The notes: generated by a model not told the origin, from the letters alone. A stretch of DNA of 64,000 bases from Phyllobacteriaceae bacterium (GCA_024742765.1 JANSXT010000005.1:62001-126000); one strand, 5' to 3'; counted from the stretch's first letter, positions 47,748 to 57,432 are shown. Made by a program: numbers and translations.

Positions 47748-48485
47748 ATGTCCGCATCCATTGACGTCCACGGTTCCAAGCGCGTGCTGATGATCGTGGC
47801 CAATCCCGGCACATCGCCGACCACGGGCTGGCCGGTCGGCTTCTGGTGGGCGGAAGTCTCCCACCCCTACTGGACGTTCACCGAGGCCGGCTATGAGGTT
47901 GACATCGTCTCGCCGAAAGGCGGGGATCTAGTCGCCGACGGCTTCTCCGATCCCGAGGATGACAGCCAATATTCGGCGCACGACATCCTGTCACTGGGCT
48001 TCAAGAAATCGCCGACGCACAGCGCGTTGCTTCAAGGCACGACATCCATCACCGACGTGTCCATTGACGATTATGATGCCGTTTTCGTCGCCGGCGGGCA
48101 GTCGCCGATGGTGACGATGGTCGATGACACCGATCTGCACGATTTCGTCGCTAGGGCCTATGAGGCCGACAAGATCGTCGCCATCGTCTGTCACGGTACG
48201 TCGATCCTTCTGAAGACCCGGACGCGCGATGGCGACCTTCTGGTCAAGGGCAAGACCTGGACCGGTTTTGCCGATGCCGAGGAACGGTTCGCCGACGATT
48301 TCGTGGGCCAGAAGATCCAGCCGTTCTGGATCGAGCAGCAGGCGCGCAAGATCGCCGATACGAACTTCGTGGTTCAATCCATGTTCAAGCCGTTCGCGGT
48401 TCGCGACGGGAACCTGATCACCGGTCAGCAGCAATTTTCGGGCGCCGCCGCCGCACAGTTGGTCGTGGAAACGCTGGGCCGATAG
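47748..48485 (+). CDS. DJ-1/PfpI superfamily protein
   Basis: 245-residue class I glutamine-amidotransferase-like protein, close to Hsp31/YajL-type glyoxalase III and chaperone-like proteins. The nucleophile elbow is VAIVCHGTSILL with the Cys; YDAVFVAGGQSPM and FADDFVGQKIQPFWIE are other family blocks. GAAAGG precedes ATG 47748. It ends an operon with two redox or sensor-like proteins, suggesting protection against reactive carbonyls or electrophiles; this is inference. Confidence 0.87.
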   Translation: MSASIDVHGSKRVLMIVANPGTSPTTGWPVGFWWAEVSHPYWTFTEAGYEVDIVSPKGGDLVADGFSDPEDDSQYSAHDILSLGFKKSPTHSALLQGTTSITDVSIDDYDAVFVAGGQSPMVTMVDDTDLHDFVARAYEADKIVAIVCHGTSILLKTRTRDGDLLVKGKTWTGFADAEERFADDFVGQKIQPFWIEQQARKIADTNFVVQSMFKPFAVRDGNLITGQQQFSGAAAAQLVVETLGR

Positions 48486-48501
48486 CCACTGATCGCGATG
48501 C

Positions 48502-48519
48502 GGGCGTATCGCCCTTTTT
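48502..48519 (+). terminator. Intrinsic terminator after the DJ-1 gene
   Basis: GGGCG (48502-48506), loop TAT, CGCCC (48510-48514), then TTTTT (48515-48519), 17 bases after the stop codon. The stem is short but GC-only and the T-run is intact. Confidence 0.65.
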
Positions 48520-48585
48520 GCCAAGGCCGCGTGCCGGAACGGGATGCGGTGATCGTGGCGCTGATCTGGGCGGGTTCACCGGCGA

Positions 48586-49971
48586 TCATGGACGCGATCG
48601 AGGCGCAGACCTGACCGGTACGGAGCGGCGCGCCGGCGCGTTGGCATAGCCCTTACCCGGAATGACGGCATGGGGCCCGTGGGAATAGTGCGTGCCGAAT
48701 GTGTCGCCGGTTTCAATGCACCAATCGTGGAGCAGCGTACGGTGTGAATTCAGGACGTCGGCAAAACGGCTTTCCACCGCCAGATTGACCATTTCGCCTG
48801 GGTCAGCTTCGAGATCGAACAGCATTTCGCGATACTGCCCCCGATCATAGAGCGTATATTTGTAGCGCTCGCTCCGCACCATGCGCAGTTCGACATCGGT
48901 CCGGTCCATCCGGGACTCCAAAAAGACGGCCGTCCGCCAATCGGCAGGCTGTTCGCCCGTGGTGGCGATCGGGCGCAGTGACGCGCCAGTCAGCGCGGTC
49001 TGTGGTGGGGCGCCGGCATAGTCGAGCAGTGTCGGCAACAGATCGAGACCGGTGTTGATCAGGGCGGTACTCGTCTCGTTCCGTACCGCAAGCATGTTCG
49101 GTGGGTGGCGAATGATCAGGGGAACCCGTGCCGACTCCTCATATGATGTCGATTTCTGAATGAGTTCGTGAGCGCCATTGTGCTCGCCATGGTCCGACAG
49201 CATGATGACGACCGTGTTCTCCGACAGTCCGGTTTCGTCCAGCACGGCCAGCAACCGGCCGATCTCGGTGTCCACCTTCTCGCACAGCCGGAAATAGACA
49301 TGCCGGAAGCGGCGCCAGCGTTCCTGTGTGAAGCCATATTGCACCGGCGGAATGGATTTGCGCAGGTCGGTCAGAACCCGCGCTTCAAATGCCGGCGGGG
49401 CAAAGTTGGTCGGCAGGTTGGGATAGCCGGCCGGAAGATCGCCCGCGGTCTCCACCTCGCCCCATGGGAGCAGCTGGTCGCGGCCATGCTCGCAAATATT
49501 GTGCGGATTGTCGAAGGAGGCAAACAGCAGAAATGGCTGGTCATGGGCCGACCGAAGGAAATCGATACAGGCGCTCGCCAGATAGGTGTCCGAAAAGCCG
49601 CAGACACTCTCAAAACCGAAACACTCCGCATCATGCCCCATGTCGATGTCGGGCACATGCCATTTGCCGGCCCACGCCGTCCGGTAACCGGCGGCGCGCA
49701 TCAGCGGGCCGGTGGAGGCGGCAATGTCGCCGGCATCCAGGTTCGATCCGTTCTTCATGGCGCCCAGTTGGTGCGGCCATCGGCCGGTGGCCATCGCCGC
49801 GCGCGACGGGCCGCAGAGCGGAAAGGCGACGTAAGCGCGTTCAAACCGAATACCCTCGGCAGCCAGCCGATCCTGATGGGGTGTCGAAAGGTCGGCATTG
49901 CCGGCGCAGCTCATGGCGTCGGCATTTTGTTGATCGGTCATGATGACCAGTATGTTGGGGCGGTCGGTCAA
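48586..49971 (-). CDS. Sulfatase (formylglycine type), cytoplasmic
   Basis: Type I sulfatase that removes a sulfate ester, 461 residues. The maturation motif CGPSRAAMATGR begins at Cys53, which an FGE enzyme would turn into formylglycine. The metal-binding start NILVIMTDQQNADAM and late SDHGEHNGA fit the family. No signal peptide, so it acts inside the cell on imported substrate; most polysaccharide sulfatases are exported. The start is TTG 49971, 16 bases after the LacI stop; the first internal Met would cut into the metal site. Cotranscribed with the LacI gene and divergent from an importer/GH39 operon. Confidence 0.9.
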   Translation of the reverse strand: MTDRPNILVIMTDQQNADAMSCAGNADLSTPHQDRLAAEGIRFERAYVAFPLCGPSRAAMATGRWPHQLGAMKNGSNLDAGDIAASTGPLMRAAGYRTAWAGKWHVPDIDMGHDAECFGFESVCGFSDTYLASACIDFLRSAHDQPFLLFASFDNPHNICEHGRDQLLPWGEVETAGDLPAGYPNLPTNFAPPAFEARVLTDLRKSIPPVQYGFTQERWRRFRHVYFRLCEKVDTEIGRLLAVLDETGLSENTVVIMLSDHGEHNGAHELIQKSTSYEESARVPLIIRHPPNMLAVRNETSTALINTGLDLLPTLLDYAGAPPQTALTGASLRPIATTGEQPADWRTAVFLESRMDRTDVELRMVRSERYKYTLYDRGQYREMLFDLEADPGEMVNLAVESRFADVLNSHRTLLHDWCIETGDTFGTHYSHGPHAVIPGKGYANAPARRSVPVRSAPRSRP

Positions 49972-49987
49972 TGCGGCCTGAAGGTCT

Positions 49988-51004
49988 TTATTGCGCAGCT
50001 GTGCGGAGCGTCGATCCGCGGACAGCCAGCTTGGGATGGAGCACGATCTTGTCCTCGGCCGGCCGGCCTTCGATCAGTTTCAAAAGAAGCGTCATCGCCG
50101 CCCGGCCGATCTCGTAGCGCTCGACACCCAGCGACGTGATGGTCGGCGTGACGAGTTGGGCCATGTCGATGTCATCGAAGCCGAGCAGGGCCAGATCGTC
50201 GGGGACGCCGATGCGCAGGTTCCGGCAGGCCTGGGTCGCGCCGATCGCGGTCAAATCGTTGTAGCAGATCAGCCCGTCGATCGAGCGGTCGTCGGCGAGC
50301 ATCGACGCGGCTGCCATCCGGCCGCCGTCGATCGTGGGGTCACAGTGCAGAATTCGGCCCGCCGCGACACCGCAGTCGGCGAGCGCATCGGTCACGCCCG
50401 ACAGGCGTTCGCGCGCGCCATAGGACCAGTCCGGACCGGCCACGATGCCGACCCGCCGCACGCCGATCTGTGTCAGATGTTCGACGGCCAATCGGGCGCC
50501 CAGGCCGTAGTCGACCGTCACCGATCGCGCCAGTTCGGGATCGGTCGTGCGGTTGACGAGCACGACCTGGCGCGCGGTGCGCAGCGATTCGGCGAGCGCG
50601 TCGCCGGGCATGCGGGCAGAGCACCAGATGATGCCATCGACCTGTTGGGCGAGCAGCTTCTCCAGAACCTCGACTTCCCGGTCGGCGCTCTCGACGACGT
50701 TGGAGAGGATGAGCGTATAGCCATGCGCCTGCGCGATGCTTTCGGCTCCGCGAAATATCTCGGGGAAGAACGGGTTGGAAATGTCGGGCACCATCACGCC
50801 GACGGTCTGGGAGCGCCGGGACTTGAGGCTGCGCGCCATCGCGTTTGGCCGGTAGTTCAGTTGAGAAGCCGCTTCGCGAATGCGCCTCTGGGTCTCCTGC
50901 GATGCGCCGCCGCGATTGTTCAGGACGCGCGAGACGGTCATGCGCGACACGCCGGCCAGCGTGGCCACGTCGTCCAGGGTCACCAGTGTGTCGTCGTTCT
51001 GCAC
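49988..51004 (-). CDS. LacI-family transcriptional regulator of the sulfatase/GH39 locus
   Basis: 338-residue repressor. Helix-turn-helix VTLDDVATLAGVSRMTVSRVL, hinge NYRPNAMARSLKSRRS, and a sugar-binding effector domain. I prefer GTG 51004: GGAGG lies ten bases upstream and the 17 residues between ATG 51052 and this GTG look unlike a LacI start. ATG 51052 has no ribosome site, and using it would put a second operator inside the coding region. Likely represses itself, the sulfatase and the divergent operon. Confidence 0.9.
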   Translation of the reverse strand: MQNDDTLVTLDDVATLAGVSRMTVSRVLNNRGGASQETQRRIREAASQLNYRPNAMARSLKSRRSQTVGVMVPDISNPFFPEIFRGAESIAQAHGYTLILSNVVESADREVEVLEKLLAQQVDGIIWCSARMPGDALAESLRTARQVVLVNRTTDPELARSVTVDYGLGARLAVEHLTQIGVRRVGIVAGPDWSYGARERLSGVTDALADCGVAAGRILHCDPTIDGGRMAAASMLADDRSIDGLICYNDLTAIGATQACRNLRIGVPDDLALLGFDDIDMAQLVTPTITSLGVERYEIGRAAMTLLLKLIEGRPAEDKIVLHPKLAVRGSTLRTAAQ

Positions 51005-51026
51005 CGCTTCGGCACCTCCGATATCA

Positions 51027-51038
51027 GATACCGATAAC
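51027..51038. promoter_or_regulatory. Second LacI operator, imperfect
   Basis: GATACCGATAAC matches the nearby perfect operator GTTATCGATAAC at 10 of 12 positions, including the complete right half CGATAAC. It lies just upstream of the preferred GTG start of the LacI gene, 119 bases (centre to centre) from the main operator, which suits looping or autoregulation. Confidence 0.5.
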
Positions 51039-51112
51039 GCCAAATCAGACATTGCCCGTCAAGCGTCAAACGCTGGATTTCTCGCGGAAAACTGGAATCT
51101 TCGGCTGCGCTC

Positions 51113-51142
51113 TTGACAAGGATGATCGTGATGATCTTAATT
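51113..51142 (+). promoter_or_regulatory. Promoter of the importer/GH39 operon
   Basis: Perfect -35 TTGACA at 51113-51118 and a weak -10, CTTAAT or TTAATT, at 51136-51142 with 17-18 bases between. It lies 56 bases before the binding-protein start and is directly followed by the LacI operator. Confidence 0.55.
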
Positions 51143-51145
51143 TAC

Positions 51146-51157
51146 GTTATCGATAAC
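51146..51157. promoter_or_regulatory. LacI operator, perfect 12-bp palindrome
   Basis: GTTATCGATAAC, self-complementary with central CG, is placed at the likely transcription start just after the -10 of the importer/GH39 promoter. A bound LacI protein would block the promoter; this is a standard repressor position. Confidence 0.75.
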
Positions 51158-51197
51158 CTAGCCATAAATGCTAGACGATGAGCAGGGAGGAAATCTG

Positions 51198-53132
51198 ATG
51201 AGTTACCATTCGCGCCACCGCGGTGGATCGCGGCCGTTTGCGGCCTGTCTCGGCGTGCTGACCGCATCGATGCTGCTGGCCGGCACGGCTCTGGCCCAAC
51301 CGTTCAGCGAAAGCCCGATGCTTGCCGAACGGGTCAGCGCCGGCACCTTGCCCGCGATCGAAGACAGGCTGCCGAGCACGCCCCATGTGCAGGAGCCGTT
51401 CGAAAGCGTGGGCAGCTATGGCGGCACATGGCGCCAGGCGATGCGCGGCGGCTCGGACAATCTGCTTGAGCGCACCATCGGCTATACGCGCCTGGCCCGC
51501 TGGAACCGGGAGTGGAACGCCATCGTCCCCGATGTGGCCGAGAGCGTGACCGTCAACGACAATGCCACCGAATTCACCTTTGTTCTGCGCGAGGGGCACC
51601 GCTGGTCCGATGGCGAGCCGTTCACATCGGCCGACCTTCTGTTCTGGTATGAGAGCATCCTGATGAACAGCGACGTCACGCCTTCCGTGCCGTCCTGGTT
51701 GCAGGCCGGCGGCGAGCCGGTGGTGGTGACGGCTCCCGACGACGCGACGGTCGTCTTTACCTTCGCCGAACCCAATGCTTTGTTCCTGTTCAACATGGCG
51801 ACCGTGCGCGGTGCCAATGTCCTGGCGGGCTCGCCGGCCCATTGGCTCAAGCAGTTCCACGCCGATCACAATGAGAACGCCAGCCAACTCGCGCAGGAGG
51901 CCGGCGCTTCGGACTGGGCCGCGCATCTGAACGCCAAGATCGGCGTCCCGGCCTCGCGTTGGCGCGATGCCGAGCGCCCGGTTGTCGATGCCTGGCTTCT
52001 TACCGAACCCTATGACGGGACCGGCCAGGTCGTCGCCGAGCGCAACCCCTACTACCACAAGGTCGATCCCGAAGGGCAGCAACTGCCCTATATCGATCGC
52101 GTCACCTATGACGTCATGGAAGACACGCAGGCCATCGTCCTCAAGGCGATCAACGGCGAGATCGACTTCCAGAACCGTCACATCGAGACCACCCAGGCAC
52201 GTCCCCTGATCGTCCAGAACCGCGAACAGGGCAATTACGATCTCTGGATCGCCCAGCCGGCCTGGTCCAATGCGATGCTGATCTCGCTCAATCAGACGCA
52301 CAAGGATCCGGCGATGCGCGAGGTCTTCGCCAACAAGGATTTCCGCATCGGGCTGAGCCACGCGATCAACCGGCAGGAACTCAACCAGATCATCTATGCC
52401 GGCACGTCGCGGGCATGGCAGGCCGCACCGCGTCCCGATACGGCGCTTTTCGACGAGGAACTGGCAACGCAGTTCACGGCGTTTGACACCGATCTGGCCA
52501 ATGAGCATCTGGACCGCGTGTTGCCCGAGCGTGACGGCGAAGGCTTCAGGCTGCGGTCCGACGGCGAGCGGTTTTCGTTCGACATCGAGGTGCTGACGTC
52601 GCGCCAGTTCCAGATCGACTCGCTCGAACTGATCAAGGCCTATTGGGCCGATGTCGGTGTCGAGATGAATGTGCGTCCCGTCGAACGCTCGCTGTCGGAA
52701 CAGTTGCGTCAGAACAATGATCACGATGCGAGCGTCTGGATCGGCGGCGGCGGCTACGACATGCTCGGACTGCTCGATCCCAAATGGTACATGCCGTTCG
52801 AGTGGCAGTCCGCCTTTGCCGGCGCGTGGGGTATCTGGGCCCAGGACCCGAACGATCCCAACGCCGAGGAGCCGAGCGAGGCGGCCAAGCGGCAGCTGGA
52901 GCTTTATGCACAGGTACAGGCCACCGCCGATTTCGGTCAGCAGATGGAGCTGATGGGACAGATCCTCGATATCACCAAAGAGGAATTCTACATCATCGGC
53001 ACCAATATGGAGCCCGACCGGGTCGGCATTGTGAACCGAAATCTGCGCAATGTGCCGCGGTCGATGCCCAACACCTATTTCTACATGACGCCCGGGCCGG
53101 CGTCGGCGGAACAGTTCTACTTCGCCAACTGA
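51198..53132 (+). CDS. ABC importer substrate-binding protein (family 5, large)
   Basis: Periplasmic receptor, 644 residues, about 100 longer than normal DppA proteins. Signal peptide ends AGTALAQ before PFSESP. Family-5 core: FTFVLREGHRWSDGEPFTSADLLFWYESI. The mature N-terminus with YGGTWRQAM and GYTRLARWN is typical of the oligosaccharide-binding branch of family 5 rather than of dipeptide binders. AGGGAGG precedes ATG 51198. Context (sulfatase, GH39, uronate-type enzymes) suggests a sulfated oligosaccharide ligand. Confidence 0.9.
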   Translation: MSYHSRHRGGSRPFAACLGVLTASMLLAGTALAQPFSESPMLAERVSAGTLPAIEDRLPSTPHVQEPFESVGSYGGTWRQAMRGGSDNLLERTIGYTRLARWNREWNAIVPDVAESVTVNDNATEFTFVLREGHRWSDGEPFTSADLLFWYESILMNSDVTPSVPSWLQAGGEPVVVTAPDDATVVFTFAEPNALFLFNMATVRGANVLAGSPAHWLKQFHADHNENASQLAQEAGASDWAAHLNAKIGVPASRWRDAERPVVDAWLLTEPYDGTGQVVAERNPYYHKVDPEGQQLPYIDRVTYDVMEDTQAIVLKAINGEIDFQNRHIETTQARPLIVQNREQGNYDLWIAQPAWSNAMLISLNQTHKDPAMREVFANKDFRIGLSHAINRQELNQIIYAGTSRAWQAAPRPDTALFDEELATQFTAFDTDLANEHLDRVLPERDGEGFRLRSDGERFSFDIEVLTSRQFQIDSLELIKAYWADVGVEMNVRPVERSLSEQLRQNNDHDASVWIGGGGYDMLGLLDPKWYMPFEWQSAFAGAWGIWAQDPNDPNAEEPSEAAKRQLELYAQVQATADFGQQMELMGQILDITKEEFYIIGTNMEPDRVGIVNRNLRNVPRSMPNTYFYMTPGPASAEQFYFAN

Positions 53133-53159
53133 CGGATAGCTGTCCGATTGCAACGCGGC

Positions 53160-53182
53160 GGGGCCGGTGAAATGCTGGCCCC
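53160..53182 (+). repeat. GC hairpin after the binding-protein gene
   Basis: GGGGCC (53160-53165) pairs with GGCCCC (53177-53182), extendable by G-U and G-C pairs to about nine base pairs around a GAAAT loop, in the 93-base gap before the permease. Like the hairpin at 8674-8700 it sits just after a binding-protein gene. Confidence 0.5.
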
Positions 53183-53225
53183 CCATGCCCCCCGGGCCCA
53201 TTCCCGCCTGATCAGGTGAACGACC

Positions 53226-54212
53226 ATGCTGACCTACATTTTGCGGCGGATCCTGTTCATGGTCCCGATCACGCTGGCGATTTCGCTGGTCACCTTCATC
53301 ATCATCCAGCTGCCGCCGGGCGACTTCGTCACCGCGCTTTCAGCGCAGATGTCGGAAAACAACGAGCAGATCGACCCGGCGACACTCGAAGCCCTGCGCC
53401 AGCGCTACGGCTTCGACCAACCGATGATCGTCCAGTACTGGAAATGGATCACCAACATCGTGCTCTATGGCGACTTCGGCCAGTCGTTCGAGTGGAACAG
53501 GCCGGTTTCCGACCTGATCTGGGAACGGCTTGGGCTGACGCTGGTCGTCTCCTTTGCCACGCTCATCTTCGTCTGGGTGCTGGCCTTTCCGATCGGCATC
53601 TACTCCGCCGTCCGGCAATATTCCTGGGGCGACTATATCGCGACCTTCTTCGGCTTCATCGGCCTGGCCGTGCCCAACTTCCTGCTGGCATTGGTGCTCA
53701 TGTATTTCACCTCCCGGTATATGGGCGCCAATGTCGGCGGGTTGTTCTCGGCCGACTATGTCAATGCCGACTGGTCCTGGGGCCGTATCGTCGATCTGAT
53801 GAACCATCTGTGGGTGCCGGTGATCGTGCTCGGCACCGGCGGCACGGCCGCGCTGATCCGCGTGATGCGCGCCAACCTGCTCGACGAGTTGCAAAAGCCC
53901 TATGTGGAAATGGCCCGCGCCCGCGGGCTTTCGGAAACCTGGCTGCTGCTCAAATATCCGGTGCGGGTCGCACTCAACCCGTTCATTTCGACGCTGGGAT
54001 GGATCCTGCCGACGCTTGTCTCCGGCGCCGTCGTTACGGCCATCGTCCTGAGCCTGCCGACCTCAGGGCCGTTGCTGCTGAACGCGCTGTTTGCCCAGGA
54101 CATGTATCTGGCCGGCAGCTTCATCCTTTTGCTGAGCATTTTGACCCTGATCGGTACGCTGATCTCAGACCTGCTACTGGCCTGGCTGGACCCGAGGATC
54201 CGCTATGACTGA
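53226..54212 (+). CDS. ABC importer permease (DppB type)
   Basis: Inner-membrane permease, 328 residues. Typical start LTYILRRILFMVPITLAISLVTFIIIQLPPGD and the ATPase-contact ARARGLSETWLLLKYPVRVALNP. Overlaps the next permease start by 8 bases. In the oligosaccharide branch, in keeping with its receptor. Confidence 0.93.
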   Translation: MLTYILRRILFMVPITLAISLVTFIIIQLPPGDFVTALSAQMSENNEQIDPATLEALRQRYGFDQPMIVQYWKWITNIVLYGDFGQSFEWNRPVSDLIWERLGLTLVVSFATLIFVWVLAFPIGIYSAVRQYSWGDYIATFFGFIGLAVPNFLLALVLMYFTSRYMGANVGGLFSADYVNADWSWGRIVDLMNHLWVPVIVLGTGGTAALIRVMRANLLDELQKPYVEMARARGLSETWLLLKYPVRVALNPFISTLGWILPTLVSGAVVTAIVLSLPTSGPLLLNALFAQDMYLAGSFILLLSILTLIGTLISDLLLAWLDPRIRYD

Positions 54213-55347
54213 AGCGGCGATCGATCGGCCAGGCGATGCACCGGCAGGCGAAAAGAAGTCGGTTGCGGTCTCCGGCCAGTGGCGGCTGATCTGGCTGCGC
54301 TTCCGGCGCCACAAGCTGGCCTTTTGGAGCGGTGTCATCGTCATCGCGATCTATCTGGTGGCCGCCTTCTCCGATTTTCTGGCGCCAACGACGGCCAATC
54401 ATTATGCGGCCCAATACACTTACGCGCCGCCACAGCGCGTCAAACTGTTCGGCCAGGACGCGCAAGGGCAGCGGCATCTTTTCTACGTCAACGACTATGT
54501 CGTCACGGTGGATTCCATCGCGCTGACGCGGAACTTCGAAGTGGACGAAAGCGCCGTCATCGGCCTCGGCTTTTTCGTCAAGGGCGAACCCTATCGGCTG
54601 TGGGGTCTGGTGCCGATGGAACGGCGCCTGTTCGGCCCCAAGGAGGCCGGCCAGCCCTTTTATCTGTTCGGCGCCGACCGGCTCGGGCGCGACGTCTTCA
54701 GCCGCACCGTTCACGGCACCCGCGTCTCCATGTCGATCGGCCTGATCGGCGTGGCGATCAGCCTGGCGCTGGGCATCCTTTTGGGCGGAATCTCCGGCCT
54801 TCTGGGCGGCTGGGTGGATGAAGTCATCCAGCGGACCATCGAGTTCCTCAAGGCGATCCCGACCATCCCGCTCTGGATGGGGCTGGCGGCTGCGATACCG
54901 CTCAACATCCAGCCGTTGATCGTCTATTTCTGGATCACGGTGATCCTCAGCCTGATCGGATGGACCGACATTGCACGCATCGTGCGCGGCCGGTTCCTGG
55001 CGCTGAAGACCGAGGATTTCGTCACCGCCGCGCGGCTCGACGGTTGCGGCCAGCAGCGCATCATCTGGCGCCACATGGTGCCGTCCTTCATGTCGCACCT
55101 GATCGCGTCGACCACGCTGGCGATCCCGGCGATGATTCTCGCCGAAACGGCGCTCAGCTTTCTCGGCATCGGGCTGCGGCCGCCAGTGGTGAGCTGGGGT
55201 GTGCTGCTCAAGGAAAGCCAGAGCATCCTCGCTGTCTCCAACGCGCCATGGCTGTTTCTGCCCGGCCTTGCCGTAATCATCGCCGTCCTTTCGCTCAACT
55301 TTCTTGGCGACGGTCTGCGCGACGCAGCCGATCCCTACGGGCGGTGA
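54205..55347 (+). CDS. ABC importer permease (DppC type, long)
   Basis: 380-residue permease, about 80 longer than DppC because of an insertion between the first helix and the LFGADRLGRDVFSRTVHGTR landmark (about residues 65-150, YAPPQRVKLFGQDAQGQ onward). This insert is typical of permeases that work with large family-5 sugar receptors. Late block ETALSFLGIGLRPPVVSWG. Followed two bases later by the ATPase gene. Confidence 0.92.
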   Translation: MTEAAIDRPGDAPAGEKKSVAVSGQWRLIWLRFRRHKLAFWSGVIVIAIYLVAAFSDFLAPTTANHYAAQYTYAPPQRVKLFGQDAQGQRHLFYVNDYVVTVDSIALTRNFEVDESAVIGLGFFVKGEPYRLWGLVPMERRLFGPKEAGQPFYLFGADRLGRDVFSRTVHGTRVSMSIGLIGVAISLALGILLGGISGLLGGWVDEVIQRTIEFLKAIPTIPLWMGLAAAIPLNIQPLIVYFWITVILSLIGWTDIARIVRGRFLALKTEDFVTAARLDGCGQQRIIWRHMVPSFMSHLIASTTLAIPAMILAETALSFLGIGLRPPVVSWGVLLKESQSILAVSNAPWLFLPGLAVIIAVLSLNFLGDGLRDAADPYGR

Positions 55348-55349
55348 CG

Positions 55350-56351
55350 ATGAACGATCTGATCAAAGTGGAGGGATTGCGGACACACTTCTTCACCGAT
55401 GAGGGCGTGGTGAAAGCCGTTGACGGGGTCGAGTTCTCGATCCCCATGGGCAAGACGGTCTGCGTCGTCGGAGAAAGCGGATCGGGCAAGTCGATGACCG
55501 GCCGCTCGATCCTCAACATGATCCCCTATCCGGGCCGCGTGCTCGAAGGCGCCGTTCACTGGCGGCCGAACGGCGCCGCGCCGATCGACCTTTTGTCGCT
55601 CGATCCCAAGGGCCGGGCGATCCGCGCCATTCGCGGCAAGGACATCGCACTGATCAGCCAGGAGCCGATGGCGGCGCTATCGCCCGTGCACACGATCGGC
55701 AACCAGATGGTCGAGACGATCCGCATGCATCTGGGCCTGTCGAAGTCCGAGGCGCGCCAAAGGGCGGTCGAGATGCTGGACAAGGTGGGCATTCCAAGGC
55801 CGGCCGACCGGCTCGACAGCTATGCGTTCGAACTGTCGGGCGGCATGCGTCAGCGCGTCTGCATCGCGCTGGCCGTGGCCTGCGAGCCCAAGCTTTTGAT
55901 TGCTGACGAGCCGACGACGGCGCTGGATGTGACCACGCAGGCCAACATTCTCGACCTGTTCCGCCAGTTGCGCGACGACATGGGCGTGTCGATCCTGTTC
56001 ATCACCCATGATCTGGGCGTGGTGGCCGAGATCGCCGACGAGGTCGTCGTGATGTATCTCGGCCAAGTGGTCGAACAGGGGCCGGTGCGGCAGATATTCC
56101 ATGACCCGCTCCACCCCTATACGCGCGCGCTGCTCGGGTCCGTTCCACGGCTGTCCCGCAACCGGAAGGAACGGCTTGCCACCATCCATGGCATGGTGCC
56201 GTCACCGTTCGAGCGTCCGTCCGGCTGCCTGTTTCATCCGCGCTGCGATGTCGCTGAATCAGGCCTGTGCGATCGCGTGATGCCGGCGCTGACAAGGACG
56301 CCGACAGGCCGCGCCGTGCGCTGCGTCAAGGCGGAGGCGTCGCATGAGTGA
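55350..56351 (+). CDS. ABC importer ATPase (DppD type)
   Basis: 333 residues. Walker [10 protein letters not shown], signature LSGGMRQRV, Walker [14 protein letters not shown], and the C-terminal Cys-rich segment [16 protein letters not shown] that binds a metal cluster in DppD/OppD proteins. Begins two bases after the permease stop and overlaps the DppF-type gene by eight bases. Confidence 0.93.
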   Translation: MNDLIKVEGLRTHFFTDEGVVKAVDGVEFSIPMGKTVCVVGESGSGKSMTGRSILNMIPYPGRVLEGAVHWRPNGAAPIDLLSLDPKGRAIRAIRGKDIALISQEPMAALSPVHTIGNQMVETIRMHLGLSKSEARQRAVEMLDKVGIPRPADRLDSYAFELSGGMRQRVCIALAVACEPKLLIADEPTTALDVTTQANILDLFRQLRDDMGVSILFITHDLGVVAEIADEVVVMYLGQVVEQGPVRQIFHDPLHPYTRALLGSVPRLSRNRKERLATIHGMVPSPFERPSGCLFHPRCDVAESGLCDRVMPALTRTPTGRAVRCVKAEASHE

Positions 56352-57432
56352 GCCGCTGGTTTCGGTGCGCAATCTGAAGATGCATTTCCCAATCCGCTCG
56401 GGTCTGCTGCGGCGGGTGAGCGGGCATGTGCGCGCCGTCGATAATGTCAGTTTCGACATCATGGCCGGAGAGACGCTGGGCCTTGTCGGGGAATCGGGTT
56501 GCGGCAAGTCGACGATCACCCGCGCCCTTTTGCGCGTCCACACGCCGACCGCCGGCGAGATGGTCTATCACGGGGCCGAGGCGCCGGAGGACCTGGCCGC
56601 GCTCGACGAAACGGCGCTCGGCCGATACCGGCGTGAGATCCGGCTGGTGTTCCAGGACCCGCAAGGCTCGCTCAACCCGCGCCTGCCGGTCGTCGACATC
56701 ATTGGCGAAGTGCTGGCCGTCAATGGTGTGGCGAGCGGCGCGGCACTGCGCGAACGTGTTGCCGAGCTGATGACGCGTGTCGGCCTCAGACCCGAGACGA
56801 TGCATCGCTATCCGCACGCCTTTTCCGGCGGCGAGCGCCAGCGGATCGGCATTGCGCGGGCTCTGGCGCCCGGACCGAAGCTGCTGATTGCCGACGAGGC
56901 GGTCTCGGCGCTCGATGTCAGCGTCCAGGCGCAGACCATCAACCTTCTGAAGGACCTGCAGAGCGAATTCGGCCTGACCTACCTGTTCGTCAGCCACGAT
57001 CTGTCGGTCGTCCAGCACATCTGCGACCGGATCGCGGTGATGTATGTGGGTCATCTGGTCGAGGTCGCGCCAGTCGACCGGCTCTTCGAGGCGCCGCAGC
57101 ATCCCTATACGGAGGCGCTTTTGTCCGCCGCGCCGATCGCCGATCCTGACATGCGCGGCCAGTCACACCGCATTAGACTGCCGGGCGAGGTGGCCGATCC
57201 GGCCAATCCCCCTGCCGGTTGCCCGTTTCACCCGCGCTGCCGTTTTGCAACGGAGATCTGCGCCCGCGAGCGACCGGAACTGCGCGCGACAGCGGCCAAC
57301 GATCATCAGGTGGCATGCCACCATGCCGACGATCTCGACCTTGCCAATGCCTTCGACGGACCCGTGCCGTCGACGCACCAGACCGAACCCAAGGAGGATG
57401 CCATTCATGGCCCGTCTCATCGCCGCCCATGA
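56344..57432 (+). CDS. ABC importer ATPase (DppF type)
   Basis: 362 residues. Walker [10 protein letters not shown], signature FSGGERQRI, Walker [14 protein letters not shown] (Ala in place of the usual Pro), and the [14 protein letters not shown] cluster motif. The C-terminal tail runs past the ATG of the IolB-like gene, an overlap of 26 bases, so the two are tightly coupled. Confidence 0.92.
   Translation: MSEPLVSVRNLKMHFPIRSGLLRRVSGHVRAVDNVSFDIMAGETLGLVGESGCGKSTITRALLRVHTPTAGEMVYHGAEAPEDLAALDETALGRYRREIRLVFQDPQGSLNPRLPVVDIIGEVLAVNGVASGAALRERVAELMTRVGLRPETMHRYPHAFSGGERQRIGIARALAPGPKLLIADEAVSALDVSVQAQTINLLKDLQSEFGLTYLFVSHDLSVVQHICDRIAVMYVGHLVEVAPVDRLFEAPQHPYTEALLSAAPIADPDMRGQSHRIRLPGEVADPANPPAGCPFHPRCRFATEICARERPELRATAANDHQVACHHADDLDLANAFDGPVPSTHQTEPKEDAIHGPSHRRP

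Noticed and set aside
48498-48614. 38-residue open frame after the DJ-1 gene, possibly a remnant of a longer gene
   Set aside because: It begins inside the terminator stem, has no ribosome site, overlaps the end of the sulfatase on the other strand and shows no family pattern.
51171-53201. 676-codon minus-strand open frame opposite the binding-protein gene
   Set aside because: It mirrors the coding strand of a clear family-5 receptor with signal peptide and ribosome site; its own translation has no family pattern.
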